NCBI RefSeq assembly: GCF_000425885.1
Contig: NZ_AUEH01000023.1
Location: 1 to 41,978 of the forward strand
DNA: 41,978 bases
Origin: Schleiferilactobacillus harbinensis DSM 16991
Lineage (GTDB): Bacteria; Bacillota; Bacilli; Lactobacillales; Lactobacillaceae
Direction: 5' to 3'
Shown: positions 31,322-40,209 of the stretch, piece by piece
Layout: the number at the start of each line of letters is the position of its first letter
Position numbering within the stretch: the first letter of the stretch is position 1
Notes under the pieces: model-generated
What the model saw: only the letters and a program-made list of their open reading frames with translations
What the model was told of the DNA's origin: nothing
The model's database searches: none
Translations under genes and position numbers: made by a program

Positions 31322-32146
31322 ATGACAGAAAAGAGACCGCTGACTTGCCGGCGCATCGTCGTCAAAATCGGCACGAGCAGTCTGATCGACGCCGCCACAG
31401 GCCAGATCAAACTGCGGACGATCGACCGCCTGGCCTTCACCCTGGCGGCGTTGAATCATCAAGGCTGCGACATGGTGCTGGTGACTTCCGGGGCGATCGG
31501 GGTCGGCCTGACCCAGCAGCGCCTCACGGAACGGCCCAGCAGTATTGCGGAACAGCAGGCGCTGGCCGCGGTTGGGCAGTGCGAACTGATGCGGCTCTAC
31601 AGCCAACGGTTCAATGATTATGACGCGCAAATTGGCCAATTGCTGCTGACCCACGATGTCTTCGATTATCCGGTCAGCCGGACCCACGTCATGGACACGA
31701 TCGATGCCCTGTTGGCCCACCGGATCATTCCGGTAATCAATGAAAACGACTCGGTGGCTGTGGATGAATTGGACCACCGGACGACCTTTGGCGACAATGA
31801 TCAGCTGTCGGCGTTGGTGGCCACCCAGATCGGGGCGGACCTGCTGATCGTGCTGTCGGACATTGATGGGCTCTATGACCAGGATCCACGCCGCCACGCT
31901 GATGCTCGCCGACTGACCACCGTGCATCACCTGTCGGAAGACATCCTAGCTGGTGCCGCTGGCAGCGGCAGCCGCTTAGGGACTGGCGGCATGGTGACGA
32001 AGCTGAAGGCGGCTGGCCGCATGATGCAGGCTGGCGCCCAAATGGTTCTGGCCAGCGGCGCTGATCCGCGCATTATTTCCCATATTATCGCCGGCGAAAA
32101 TGTCGGCACTTGGTTTGTGCAGAAAGCAGAGGTTGAACAGTCATGA
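31322..32146 (+). CDS. proB: Glutamate 5-kinase ProB
   Basis: Catalyses the first step of proline synthesis, ATP-dependent phosphorylation of glutamate, in the cytosol. The 274-residue amino acid kinase fold shows RRIVVKIGTSSL at the N-terminus, VTSGAIGVGL, IPVINENDSVAV, FGDNDQLSALVA and LSDIDGLYDQDPR. The C-terminal PUA domain of E. coli ProB is absent, as in the short Gram-positive type. ATG 31322 follows GGGAGGAA; longer frames into the T-box leader are not credible. proA overlaps by 4 bases. Confidence 0.96.
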   Translation: MTEKRPLTCRRIVVKIGTSSLIDAATGQIKLRTIDRLAFTLAALNHQGCDMVLVTSGAIGVGLTQQRLTERPSSIAEQQALAAVGQCELMRLYSQRFNDYDAQIGQLLLTHDVFDYPVSRTHVMDTIDALLAHRIIPVINENDSVAVDELDHRTTFGDNDQLSALVATQIGADLLIVLSDIDGLYDQDPRRHADARRLTTVHHLSEDILAGAAGSGSRLGTGGMVTKLKAAGRMMQAGAQMVLASGADPRIISHIIAGENVGTWFVQKAEVEQS

Positions 32147-33387
32147 TCACCACGTTAGAAGAAATGGGCCAAGCCGCCCAAAATGCCGCCGCTGAATTAG
32201 CTGTTTTGCCAGCGGCCAAAAAGAATACCGTCCTGAACGCGATGGCGGATGCGCTGGTGGCCCATCGCCAAGCAATTTTAACGGCCAATGCTGACGATCT
32301 GGTCAATGCCGCGGATCTGCCGGCCAAGTTCGTTGATCGCCTGCGGCTCACTGATGCTCGTATCCAAGATATGGCCACTGGCCTGCGCCAGGTCGCCGGA
32401 CTGCCGGATCCCACTGCCCAAGCGGACAAGGGCTGGACGACGGACGCGGGGCTGCACATCGTCCAGCAGCGCGTCCCGCTGGGGGTCGTGGGTATCATTT
32501 TTGAAGCCCGGCCGAACGTGACCGTGGATGCTGCCGGTCTCACGTTCAAAAGCGGCAATGCCGTGATCCTGCGCGGCGGCAAAGAAGCTCTGCGCAGTAA
32601 CATGGCCTTGGCGAAGGTCTTGCAAGACGTGTTAGCCAATCACGGCTTGCCGGTGGCCGCCATTCAACTGATCACGGATACCAGCCACGCGACCGCCCAA
32701 GCACTGATGCGCTTAAACGGGTACGTGGACGTCCTGATTCCCCGGGGCGGCGCCGGTTTAATTCAGACGGTGGTCAAAAATGCGACCGTTCCGGTCATCG
32801 AGACTGGTGCCGGCAACTGCCACATTTATGTGGATCAAGGGGCCGACTTGCAAATGGCAGAAAATATCGTCGTCAATGCCAAGGTCCAGCGCCCTTCCGT
32901 CTGCAATGCCGCCGAGAAGCTCTTGATCCACCAGGACGTGGCCGCTGATTATCTGCCGGTATTAGCCGCCGCCTTGCGCGCCCATGGGGTCGAACTCCGG
33001 GGCGACGCGCGGGCCCGAGCGATCGTGCCGGACATGATCCCGGCCACTGCAGCCGATTGGGATACCGAGTACAACGACTTGATCATGGCGGTGAAAGTGG
33101 TCGATTCTCTGGATGCAGCCATCGCCCACATCAACGCCCACAATACGAAGCATTCGGAAGCCATCATCACCAATGATTACACCGCCAGTCAACGCTTCCT
33201 GCAACGAATCGACGCTGCCTGCGTTTACGTGAACGCTTCGACCCGGTTCACCGACGGCTTTGAATTCGGCTTTGGCGCCGAGATCGGCATCAGCACCCAG
33301 AAATTGCACGCCCGCGGGCCGATGGGCTTGGCCCAGCTGACCACGACCAAATACGAAATTCGCGGGGACGGCCAAGTGCGGGCATGA
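32143..33387 (+). CDS. proA: Glutamate-5-semialdehyde dehydrogenase (gamma-glutamyl phosphate reductase) ProA
   Basis: Reduces gamma-glutamyl phosphate with NADPH in the second step of proline synthesis. The 414-residue aldehyde-dehydrogenase-fold protein has the catalytic Cys in QRPSVCNAAEKL, plus IFEARPNVT, ILRGGKEA, LIPRGGAGL, IETGAGNCHIYVD and the C-terminal FGFGAEIGISTQKLHARGPMGL, all ProA hallmarks. The ATG overlaps the proB stop (ATGA). Confidence 0.96.
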   Translation: MITTLEEMGQAAQNAAAELAVLPAAKKNTVLNAMADALVAHRQAILTANADDLVNAADLPAKFVDRLRLTDARIQDMATGLRQVAGLPDPTAQADKGWTTDAGLHIVQQRVPLGVVGIIFEARPNVTVDAAGLTFKSGNAVILRGGKEALRSNMALAKVLQDVLANHGLPVAAIQLITDTSHATAQALMRLNGYVDVLIPRGGAGLIQTVVKNATVPVIETGAGNCHIYVDQGADLQMAENIVVNAKVQRPSVCNAAEKLLIHQDVAADYLPVLAAALRAHGVELRGDARARAIVPDMIPATAADWDTEYNDLIMAVKVVDSLDAAIAHINAHNTKHSEAIITNDYTASQRFLQRIDAACVYVNASTRFTDGFEFGFGAEIGISTQKLHARGPMGLAQLTTTKYEIRGDGQVRA

Positions 33388-33393
33388 AACATA

Positions 33394-33442
33394 AAAAAAC
33401 GACATTTTTCACCGGAAAACTCGAGAAAAATGTCGTTTTTTC
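33394..33442. terminator. Bidirectional terminator between proA and the yesL-like gene
   Basis: A 17-bp stem: 33394-33410 with 33424-33440, A run at the left and T run at the right, so effective in both directions. Confidence 0.9.
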
Positions 33443-33445
33443 ATT

Positions 33446-34093
33446 CTATGGTTTACTAATCACCCGCTCCAGCGTCCCCCGGAGCCAATAGAAACTGCCA
33501 ATGGCAATCACGCCAGCAAGCAATAATTGCAGCAGCGGCATATTCGTCGCCTTGGTCACAAGGAAGACGCTGCTGACAAAGACCAGCAGCCCAATATTGC
33601 GAAAACCATGGCGGCCAGTCAAAATAGCTGCATTGCGCACCTGATTTCGAATCGACCCCGTATAGCGCGCCAACAGCAGGGCCGTGTAAAACCCTAAGAG
33701 CACGAGGAATGCCAGTACAAACACCAATGGGATCAGGAAAAATTGAAATTGCGGATTGGCTAAGACAAACAAGCTATCGTAAGTGAACAGCAGGAGCAGG
33801 CCGGTGAGCCCACTGAACAATGCCCACGCCTGCCGCCAGTTGTCGCGATACCCCTTAAAGAAATGACGGACCAGCGTATCCCCATGGAAATACGCATAAT
33901 TCAGCGCGGTCAAAGACGGCCCCAGCGTTACGCTCAAGCCGATTAAAATCAGCACATTATTCCGTTGAATGGGAATAAAGGCCAGCGAAAAAGCCAACGG
34001 CAGATTGGTCATCAGCAGCAGTCCACTGCTGATGACCACATTCCCCAAGCGCTCAATGAGGCGCATCAATCGACTCATGTCCAGCAGATCCAT
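33446..34093 (-). CDS. DUF624 (YesL-like) membrane protein
   Basis: A 215-residue membrane protein with five to six helices of the YesL/DUF624 family, which is usually encoded beside YesMN-type regulators and LplABC importers. The function is unknown. The N-terminus reads MDLLDMSRLMRLIERLGN, with the family-typical TNLPLAFSLAFIPI and ALNYAYF blocks. ATG at 34093 has GAGGAGG 8 bases upstream; a longer frame to 34111 lacks one. It overlaps the kinase gene by 41 bases and is the last gene of the minus-strand operon. Confidence 0.85.
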   Translation of the reverse strand: MDLLDMSRLMRLIERLGNVVISSGLLLMTNLPLAFSLAFIPIQRNNVLILIGLSVTLGPSLTALNYAYFHGDTLVRHFFKGYRDNWRQAWALFSGLTGLLLLFTYDSLFVLANPQFQFFLIPLVFVLAFLVLLGFYTALLLARYTGSIRNQVRNAAILTGRHGFRNIGLLVFVSSVFLVTKATNMPLLQLLLAGVIAIGSFYWLRGTLERVISKP

Positions 34094-35735
34094 TGGTTTT
34101 TTCCTCCTCAATCAATAATGGCAGTTTGATCGTGACACTCGTGCCCACACCCAATTGACTATCAATGGTCAGGCCATATGCCGGGCCAAAATAGAACTTG
34201 ATCCGCTGATCCACATTGCGCAGCCCATACCCCGCCGCCTCCCGGCTCAGCAAGAGCGGCAGCTGTGCCGGCGCGATGCCGACCCCGTTATCGGTCACCT
34301 GGACCCACAATTGATCTGCTTCCTGGCGGACAGAGATAAAAATCTCTGCGTCTGCCTTTTCTTCATGCAGACCGTGCTCAATGGCATTTTCGACGATGGG
34401 CTGAATCATCAGGTTGATGGCCCTCGCCCGCAGCAGGCGGGGATCAATGTCGTAAGAAACCTGAAATGTATCGTGCAGGACCAGCTGCAGCGTAATATAA
34501 GCCTTAATGTTGTCAATTTCATTCTTCAACAGTTTCCCGCTGTGGCCGTGATTCAGCGTCGTCCGGTAGAATGTCGATAATTCGCGCACCGCCATGCTGA
34601 TCACGGGATTGCCTGATTGCCGCGCCTGCCAATCGATCATCGAGAGCGTATTGTACAAGAAATGCGAGTTGATTTGATTGACCAACGCATCATACTTGCT
34701 GCTCTGCTTCTCAATCTCCGCCTGCATTGCCTGGTCATTCAGCGCCTTCAACTGGTCCACCATTGCGCCCACCGAATTGCTTAACTGACCGAATTCATCC
34801 TGTTCATTCGTGGTGAAAGAAACATTCTGGGCTGGATCGGCAATCACTTGCTGAATGTTACCCTTCAACCGGCGAAAATTAGCACTGATCATGTTGGTGA
34901 AATACCGCGTCAGCAGCATGATCAACACCAGACTGATGATCACGCCGATAATCGTCCAAGAAACGATCCGGTTATCCCGATCCAGCGCCCCATCATACTG
35001 CATCCGCAATTGCCAGCCCGTGGTGCCAATGCGGATCGCTGGGCCGCCAGCGGTGAATTGCCGACTGTTCCACCGTTTGTCGGTAAAAATTGTCTGCCCC
35101 GCCGCGTTGGTCACCGTGAAGATCAGCATGGCATTTTTCTTTACCAACGGCGCAAAGAACGTCGGCCGGTCATACGTCAGCATCACCAGTGTATGGGTCT
35201 CCGGGGTGATCGAAATGGGAAAAGCCCGAATCGCGTAGACATGATCGCTATCGGCGAACCACTGGGGATTCTCAGAATAACCCAGTTTGGCCACAAAGGG
35301 CGGATTCGTCTTATCCTGCAAACTATGGACATTTTCCCGCATTCCTGCGACCTGGGAATCCGTGTAATAATCGATCCGCTGCAAATCCGGATTCAGAGTC
35401 ATCAACACTTTCTGAGTTGGATCAACGTAATCTCGAAAGTTCAGATACGCGGCATAAATGTCCCGCTGCGTCGCCTGGCTCTCGAACGTGTTGCCAATCG
35501 CGTTGTTGAACGACAGTGCATTGATAATACCCTCTGCCGTGGTTGCCTTGCCCTTCATGATCTCCAGACTGCTGTCCACTTCGTTTTTCAGGTACGTCTG
35601 GGTGGTTTCCTTATCCATTTCGTGGCCTTGGACAAAGGAAATCGTCCCCAGCAGCAGAATCACCGGCACCGATACGGCCAACATGGACACGAAGATCTTG
35701 ACCCACAATGACCAGCGCTGCCACGGCCGAATCAT
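34053..35735 (-). CDS. YesM-type sensor histidine kinase
   Basis: A 560-residue two-pass membrane kinase of the HisKA_7TM-less His_kinase/YesM group. It has an N-terminal membrane helix (KIFVSMLAVSVPVILLLGTI), an extracellular sensor of about 220 residues, a second helix (IIGVIISLVLIMLLTRYF), HAMP, and phospho-acceptor His in QINSHFLYNTLSM. The ATPase domain contains PIVENAIEHGL and VTDNGVGIAP. Members sense sugars, usually through the solute-binding protein. It overlaps the AraC-type regulator gene by 4 bases. Confidence 0.93.
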   Translation of the reverse strand: MIRPWQRWSLWVKIFVSMLAVSVPVILLLGTISFVQGHEMDKETTQTYLKNEVDSSLEIMKGKATTAEGIINALSFNNAIGNTFESQATQRDIYAAYLNFRDYVDPTQKVLMTLNPDLQRIDYYTDSQVAGMRENVHSLQDKTNPPFVAKLGYSENPQWFADSDHVYAIRAFPISITPETHTLVMLTYDRPTFFAPLVKKNAMLIFTVTNAAGQTIFTDKRWNSRQFTAGGPAIRIGTTGWQLRMQYDGALDRDNRIVSWTIIGVIISLVLIMLLTRYFTNMISANFRRLKGNIQQVIADPAQNVSFTTNEQDEFGQLSNSVGAMVDQLKALNDQAMQAEIEKQSSKYDALVNQINSHFLYNTLSMIDWQARQSGNPVISMAVRELSTFYRTTLNHGHSGKLLKNEIDNIKAYITLQLVLHDTFQVSYDIDPRLLRARAINLMIQPIVENAIEHGLHEEKADAEIFISVRQEADQLWVQVTDNGVGIAPAQLPLLLSREAAGYGLRNVDQRIKFYFGPAYGLTIDSQLGVGTSVTIKLPLLIEEEKTNGSAGHESIDAPH

Positions 35736-36442
35736 ACCGTTTGGCCCTGTTTCTTCCGATAATTGGCCGGCGTGTCGCCGTATTCTTGGCGGAACAGCTT
35801 GCCAAAGTACGACGGATCATTGATCCCGACAAAGGCGGCCACGTTCACGACCCGAATGTTGGTCTGGCTGAGTAATTCCGCTGCCTTTTGCAAACGCAGC
35901 TGATTCAGATAGCGGGAAAAGCTGTGACCCACTTCTTTCTTAAACAATGAACCCAGGTAGGCGGGCACCAGATGCACTTGATCGGCTACATACTCCAAAG
36001 TCAGATTGGTCGCATACTCGTCTTCGATCAGTTGCAGAACTTGGGCCACCGGCGGCGATACCGCCGCCGGGGCGTCTTTCGGCGACAAAAACTTGCCGAG
36101 TGCATCCCGCAGCTCCACGCCGTTCACCGGCTTCAACAGATAGTCGCTGACGTCGTAGGGCAGCACACCGCGGGCATAGGCAAAGTCATCGTATCCGCTG
36201 ATCACCAGGATTTTGACCTGTTTGTTCACAAATCGAATCTGCTTGATCAGCTCCACCCCGTCCATCAACGGCATCTTAATGTCAGTCACCAATACATCAA
36301 TGGGATGAGCATCAGTGAAGCGCCGGGCCGTCAGCCCGTTATCCGCTTCATGGATCACGACATCCAGGAACTGGTCTTGAATCTGTTGGCGAATATTATC
36401 CCGTTCAAATTGATTATCATCGACCAACAAGACGTGTTTCAT
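35732..36442 (-). CDS. YesN-type AraC-family response regulator
   Basis: A 236-residue regulator with a receiver domain (DDN at 8-10, phospho-acceptor Asp54 in VLVTDIKMP, Lys in YLLKPV) and a C-terminal AraC helix-turn-helix pair (residues about 130-232). The final signature is FVGINDPSYFGKLFRQEYGDTPANYRK-like; it shows SYFGKLFRQEYG. It should activate the divergent or own importer operon when phosphorylated by the kinase. It is 19 bases from the permease gene, within the same operon. Confidence 0.93.
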   Translation of the reverse strand: MKHVLLVDDNQFERDNIRQQIQDQFLDVVIHEADNGLTARRFTDAHPIDVLVTDIKMPLMDGVELIKQIRFVNKQVKILVISGYDDFAYARGVLPYDVSDYLLKPVNGVELRDALGKFLSPKDAPAAVSPPVAQVLQLIEDEYATNLTLEYVADQVHLVPAYLGSLFKKEVGHSFSRYLNQLRLQKAAELLSQTNIRVVNVAAFVGINDPSYFGKLFRQEYGDTPANYRKKQGQTV

Positions 36443-36461
36443 CAGTATCCTCCCCCTTGCG

Positions 36462-37349
36462 TTATTCCTTCACGGCACCAAGCACCAATCCCTTCACCAA
36501 GAATCGCTGCATCAGTGGATAGATGAGCAAAATGGGAATCATGGAGACCAGAATCTTCGCCGAATTGAGTGAAAGCGATGACACCCGGGCCAATGCCATT
36601 ATCTCTTCTTTGCTCATCATTGTCAGGTTCTGGGCCTGAATGCTCAATTGCTGCAGGTACGTCTGCAACGGGATCTTCGTCTGATCATTGATATAAATCA
36701 AGCCGCTGAAGAAATCATTCCAGTACCCCACCACAGTGAATAAGGTAATCGTGGCCAGTGACGGAATCGCCAAGGGCAAATAAATCTTCAGCAGAATTTG
36801 CAACGGCGACGCCCCGTCGATCACCGCCGCTTCCTCCAAGGCATTGGGAATTCCTTTGAAGAAATTCATCATTAAAATGACATTCCAGATATTCACCGCA
36901 CCAGGCAAGACCAGGGACCAGAACGAATTAATCAGCCCCAGTTTATAGACCACCATATACGTAGGAATCATCCCGCCGCTGAAAAGCATGGCAAAGATCA
37001 GCACCCACATGTAAATATTGCGGGCGGGAAATTGTTCCTGGGAGCGGGATAGCGGGAAGGCCATCAGCACGGTGAGCACCAGACTCAGCGAGCCGCCCAC
37101 CAGCACTCGCATGACTGACACCCCGAATGCTTGCCAGAAAGCATGGTCGGCGATGATCTTGGCATACGACTGCCAAGAAAACTGCACCGGAATGAAATTC
37201 ACACTGCCCGAGGCAGCTGCTGTCCCCGAACTGAACGAAATAGCGATCGTATTAACCAATGGGGCCAATGATAGAAAGGCGGCCAGGATCATCAACGCAT
37301 AAATCAGGATAGTGACCAGTCGCGATCCTAATGATTTTGAACGAACCAT
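36462..37349 (-). CDS. LplC-like ABC sugar permease
   Basis: A 295-residue permease of the CUT1/LplC (YtcP) type with six membrane helices and the EAA loop (EEAAVIDGASPLQILLKIYLPLAIP). ATG at 37349 follows AAAGGAG; a GTG frame to 37358 also exists. It pairs with the LplB-like subunit directly upstream. Confidence 0.93.
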   Translation of the reverse strand: MVRSKSLGSRLVTILIYALMILAAFLSLAPLVNTIAISFSSGTAAASGSVNFIPVQFSWQSYAKIIADHAFWQAFGVSVMRVLVGGSLSLVLTVLMAFPLSRSQEQFPARNIYMWVLIFAMLFSGGMIPTYMVVYKLGLINSFWSLVLPGAVNIWNVILMMNFFKGIPNALEEAAVIDGASPLQILLKIYLPLAIPSLATITLFTVVGYWNDFFSGLIYINDQTKIPLQTYLQQLSIQAQNLTMMSKEEIMALARVSSLSLNSAKILVSMIPILLIYPLMQRFLVKGLVLGAVKE

Positions 37350-37367
37350 AATGTGCACTCCTTTCTC

Positions 37368-38306
37368 CTAAAACAGGGTATAGTGGGCAAACTTCTTCGC
37401 CAGCTTGTACGAAATCACGATCAGCACCAGGCTGATCACCGACTTGAGCAACCCGACCGCCGCCCCGAAGGAATACTGCGCCCCGCGCAAGCCAAAGCGA
37501 TACACATAGGTGTCGATAATATCCCCGGTGGGATACACAATGGGGTTGTACAGGTTATAGATTTGGTCAAAGCCGGCACTGAGGATGTTCCCCAGGCTCA
37601 ACGTCGCCACCAGGATAACCATTGGCATGATTGCTGGCAGCGTAATATGAATCATGTTCTGCCACCGGTTCGCCCCATCTAGCGCCGCTGATTCATATAA
37701 GTCAGGATTGATGCTGGTCATGGCCGCCAGATAGATGATGGTGGCGTAGCCATAGCCTTTCCAAACATCGGTAATGATCATGATTGGCTGGAACCAGGTA
37801 TTGCTGGCCAGAAACGAAATCGGCTGAATACCGAAAATTCCTAGGAATTGATTGACCATCCCTTCATTGGCCAGAATCATGGTGAACACAGCCCCCAAAA
37901 CGACCCAAGAAAGAAAGTTCGGCAGATACACGATGGTTTGTACCGTTTGTTTGAACCACTTCACTCGAATTTCATTGAGCAGCAGGGCAAAAATGATGGG
38001 CACCAGAGTGCCAAAGATGATTTTCCCGCCAGCAATCACGATGGTGTTTCTGAAAATCTGAAAGCTGTCCGGCAAACTGAACATATATTGAAAATGGGCT
38101 AATCCCACCCAAGTGGAGTGCAAAAAACCGCGCGCTGGCACGAAATCCTGAAACGCCATGATGATTCCAAACATGGGTAAGAAGTTGAATAATATCAGGA
38201 GAATAATGCCTGGCAGCAGCATCAAATGATAGGCCATCACAAATTTACGGGCAGCCGGTTTCCGCGCCTTGATCAGCTTCTTTTTGCGGTGCATCGTCAG
38301 TTCCAT
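37368..38306 (-). CDS. LplB-like ABC sugar permease
   Basis: A 312-residue permease of the LplB (YtpP) type with six helices and the EAA loop (YESAALDGANRWQNMIHITLPA). The basic N-terminus (MHRKKKLIKARKPAARK) precedes the first helix. GAGAGGAG lies upstream of the ATG. No ATP-binding subunit is in the cluster; such importers share an MsmK/MalK-type ATPase encoded elsewhere. Confidence 0.93.
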   Translation of the reverse strand: MELTMHRKKKLIKARKPAARKFVMAYHLMLLPGIILLILFNFLPMFGIIMAFQDFVPARGFLHSTWVGLAHFQYMFSLPDSFQIFRNTIVIAGGKIIFGTLVPIIFALLLNEIRVKWFKQTVQTIVYLPNFLSWVVLGAVFTMILANEGMVNQFLGIFGIQPISFLASNTWFQPIMIITDVWKGYGYATIIYLAAMTSINPDLYESAALDGANRWQNMIHITLPAIMPMVILVATLSLGNILSAGFDQIYNLYNPIVYPTGDIIDTYVYRFGLRGAQYSFGAAVGLLKSVISLVLIVISYKLAKKFAHYTLF

Positions 38307-38327
38307 GATTGATCTGCTCCTCTCTAA

Positions 38328-38360
38328 TGAAAAGAGGCTGGTTACAATCTCCCCAGCCTC
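38328..38360 (-). terminator. Partial terminator between binding protein and permease genes
   Basis: Stem GAGGCTGG 38334-38341 with CCAGCCTC 38353-38360. On the minus strand it is followed by TTTTC. Such hairpins between the binding protein and permease genes let the binding protein be made in excess. Confidence 0.7.
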
Positions 38361-38378
38361 CTTGATGTGTCTGACTGC

Positions 38379-40019
38379 TTATTGCACCTGACCCTTGTCG
38401 ACAGCGTCTTGAACTTCCTTAACGATCGTATCGCCGCCCTGGGCTTTCCATTGTTTAACGTACGTATCAAAGGAACTGATTGGTGCTTGGCCCATGATGA
38501 TCTTGATGAAGGCTTCGTTTTCCAGTTTCTGCAAGTTCGGGCCCATTTGGGTCATAGCCTTGGTCTGGCCGTAGAAGGCTTTATCAATGAACGTAACATT
38601 CTTGCTGTTCGCCGTTTTAGCGCCTACTTGTGAGGCTAAATAGGTCTCCAGTCCTTTACGGTCCTTATGATCCATATATGCTTTGATCAAGGAATAGGAG
38701 TTGATCTGCGAATCCTTCAGGCCAGACGGATCATTATTCTTCAGTGCTTTATCCATCGTGACCGAATCAGTACTATGCGCATTGGTAATTTGCACGTCGA
38801 TGGGATCCAGCAGCCAGCTGAGGGATACTGCCGGCTGGCCGGCCTTCTTGGCTTCTGCCCGGCGGAATGCATTGGCCGAGCCGCGGCTCTCGTTGAAGTC
38901 CACAACATTGTTGATGGCCCGCATCACCGCTTCAGGATGTTTGTATCCTTTCTTCACGACGATATAGCGGAAAACAGGCGCCGGGTGGGTCGAGATAAAC
39001 TTGTCGCCCTTTTTCAATACCGGGAGGATGGCGATCCAGTTGGCATTCTTGTCTGCTTCGTATGAGTTCGTGAAATCTAATCCCCAGAATGGCGCAACAT
39101 AGATCCCCATCTGTTTAGCTAATAAGGCCTTCTTTTCATCATCTGTGCGGGTGGCAAATTCTTTGTCAATCAGCCCTTCTTTATACCAGCGGGCCAGCAT
39201 TGTTAACGTCTGTTTGGTCTCCGGTTGAATACTGCCGTAAACCACTTTGCCGTCTTTTTTGATCATACTGGAGGGGAAGGCGTTGAACTGGTTGAACCAC
39301 AGATCGCCATCCATCTGCGCCCCATCATGGCCAGAAATTTGCGGAGTCAACGTAATCCCCATGGTCTTGCCTGTCCCGCTGACATCTTTAGCAATGAATG
39401 TCTTCGCGGCATTTTCGACGTCATCCAATGTTTCCGGAACCGGCAGGCCTACCTTATCCAACCAGTCCTTGCGAATCCAGAGCATGTTTTCTTCGCCGTA
39501 TGGATAGGGCGACGGGATGCCCAACAGTTTGCCGTCGCGGCTGGCAATCTTGATCATATTCTGGGAATAGGACGACATGTTTTTCTTGACTGTAGGTGAG
39601 GCAGCCTTCTTATACACTTCTGTCAGGTCGGCCAGCAAATCATTGTTCGCCAACTGAGTAAATTGGTCCTGATACACTCCCATCACATCCGGCAGATCCT
39701 GCGTGGACATGACCAGCGACACCTTCTGCGGGAAGTCGGCGGCTTCCCAGGCAATCTTCACCGAAATATTGGTTTCCTGCTTCAAGTAGCGGGTCGCCGG
39801 GTTATTGTTGATCGTATCACCTTTGAACAACGATGACCGGTCCCGTTGCTGCTTGCCAATGGTAAATGTAATAGGCTCCTTGTACTTCCCGTAAGGCTTC
39901 AGTTCTGCAGTATCCACCTTTGTGCTGGTGTCGGCACTATTTTGCGCACCGCAAGCGGCGAGGAGCAAGCCCGTCACGGCGATTGCCCCCATGCCGAACA
40001 CAATCTTTTTGATTTCCAC
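38379..40019 (-). CDS. LplA-like solute-binding lipoprotein
   Basis: A 546-residue extracellular binding protein of the LplA family. It has a lipoprotein signal peptide with lipobox LLAAC and acylated Cys23, then a large two-lobed domain starting with TIGKQQRDRSS and continuing through LPDVMGVYQDQF. The GTG start at 40019 has AAAGGAGAGG upstream. Family members capture oligosaccharides such as uronate-containing or host-derived glycans. It is the first gene of the minus-strand importer operon, with the regulators behind it. Confidence 0.93.
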   Translation of the reverse strand: MEIKKIVFGMGAIAVTGLLLAACGAQNSADTSTKVDTAELKPYGKYKEPITFTIGKQQRDRSSLFKGDTINNNPATRYLKQETNISVKIAWEAADFPQKVSLVMSTQDLPDVMGVYQDQFTQLANNDLLADLTEVYKKAASPTVKKNMSSYSQNMIKIASRDGKLLGIPSPYPYGEENMLWIRKDWLDKVGLPVPETLDDVENAAKTFIAKDVSGTGKTMGITLTPQISGHDGAQMDGDLWFNQFNAFPSSMIKKDGKVVYGSIQPETKQTLTMLARWYKEGLIDKEFATRTDDEKKALLAKQMGIYVAPFWGLDFTNSYEADKNANWIAILPVLKKGDKFISTHPAPVFRYIVVKKGYKHPEAVMRAINNVVDFNESRGSANAFRRAEAKKAGQPAVSLSWLLDPIDVQITNAHSTDSVTMDKALKNNDPSGLKDSQINSYSLIKAYMDHKDRKGLETYLASQVGAKTANSKNVTFIDKAFYGQTKAMTQMGPNLQKLENEAFIKIIMGQAPISSFDTYVKQWKAQGGDTIVKEVQDAVDKGQVQ

Positions 40020-40079
40020 GGTAATTCCTCTCCTTTGATTTTTCCGACAGCTTCTCCATCACCTTTAGTCTAGAATATA

Positions 40080-40094
40080 ATGTAACCGCTTCAT
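40080..40094. promoter_or_regulatory. Candidate cre (CcpA site) between divergent sugar operons
   Basis: ATGTAACCGCTTCAT fits the cre consensus WTGNAANCGNWNNCW through position 13; the last two positions do not fit. It lies in the promoter region of the binding protein gene, where carbon catabolite control is expected. Confidence 0.4.
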
Positions 40095-40147
40095 ATATGA
40101 GAAAATACAGTTTTGTGGGACAAATTACAGATGTTGACCAATCGCCA

Positions 40148-40175
40148 TTGTGCCGCCGCCCAATTCTGCTAGAGT
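40148..40175 (+). promoter_or_regulatory. Promoter of the DUF4832 gene
   Basis: TTGTGC and TAGAGT, spacing 16, with TGC before the -10 (extended -10). Confidence 0.45.
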
Positions 40176-40209
40176 CAAGGTACAGAATTCCAGAAAGAAG
40201 GAAGAAACC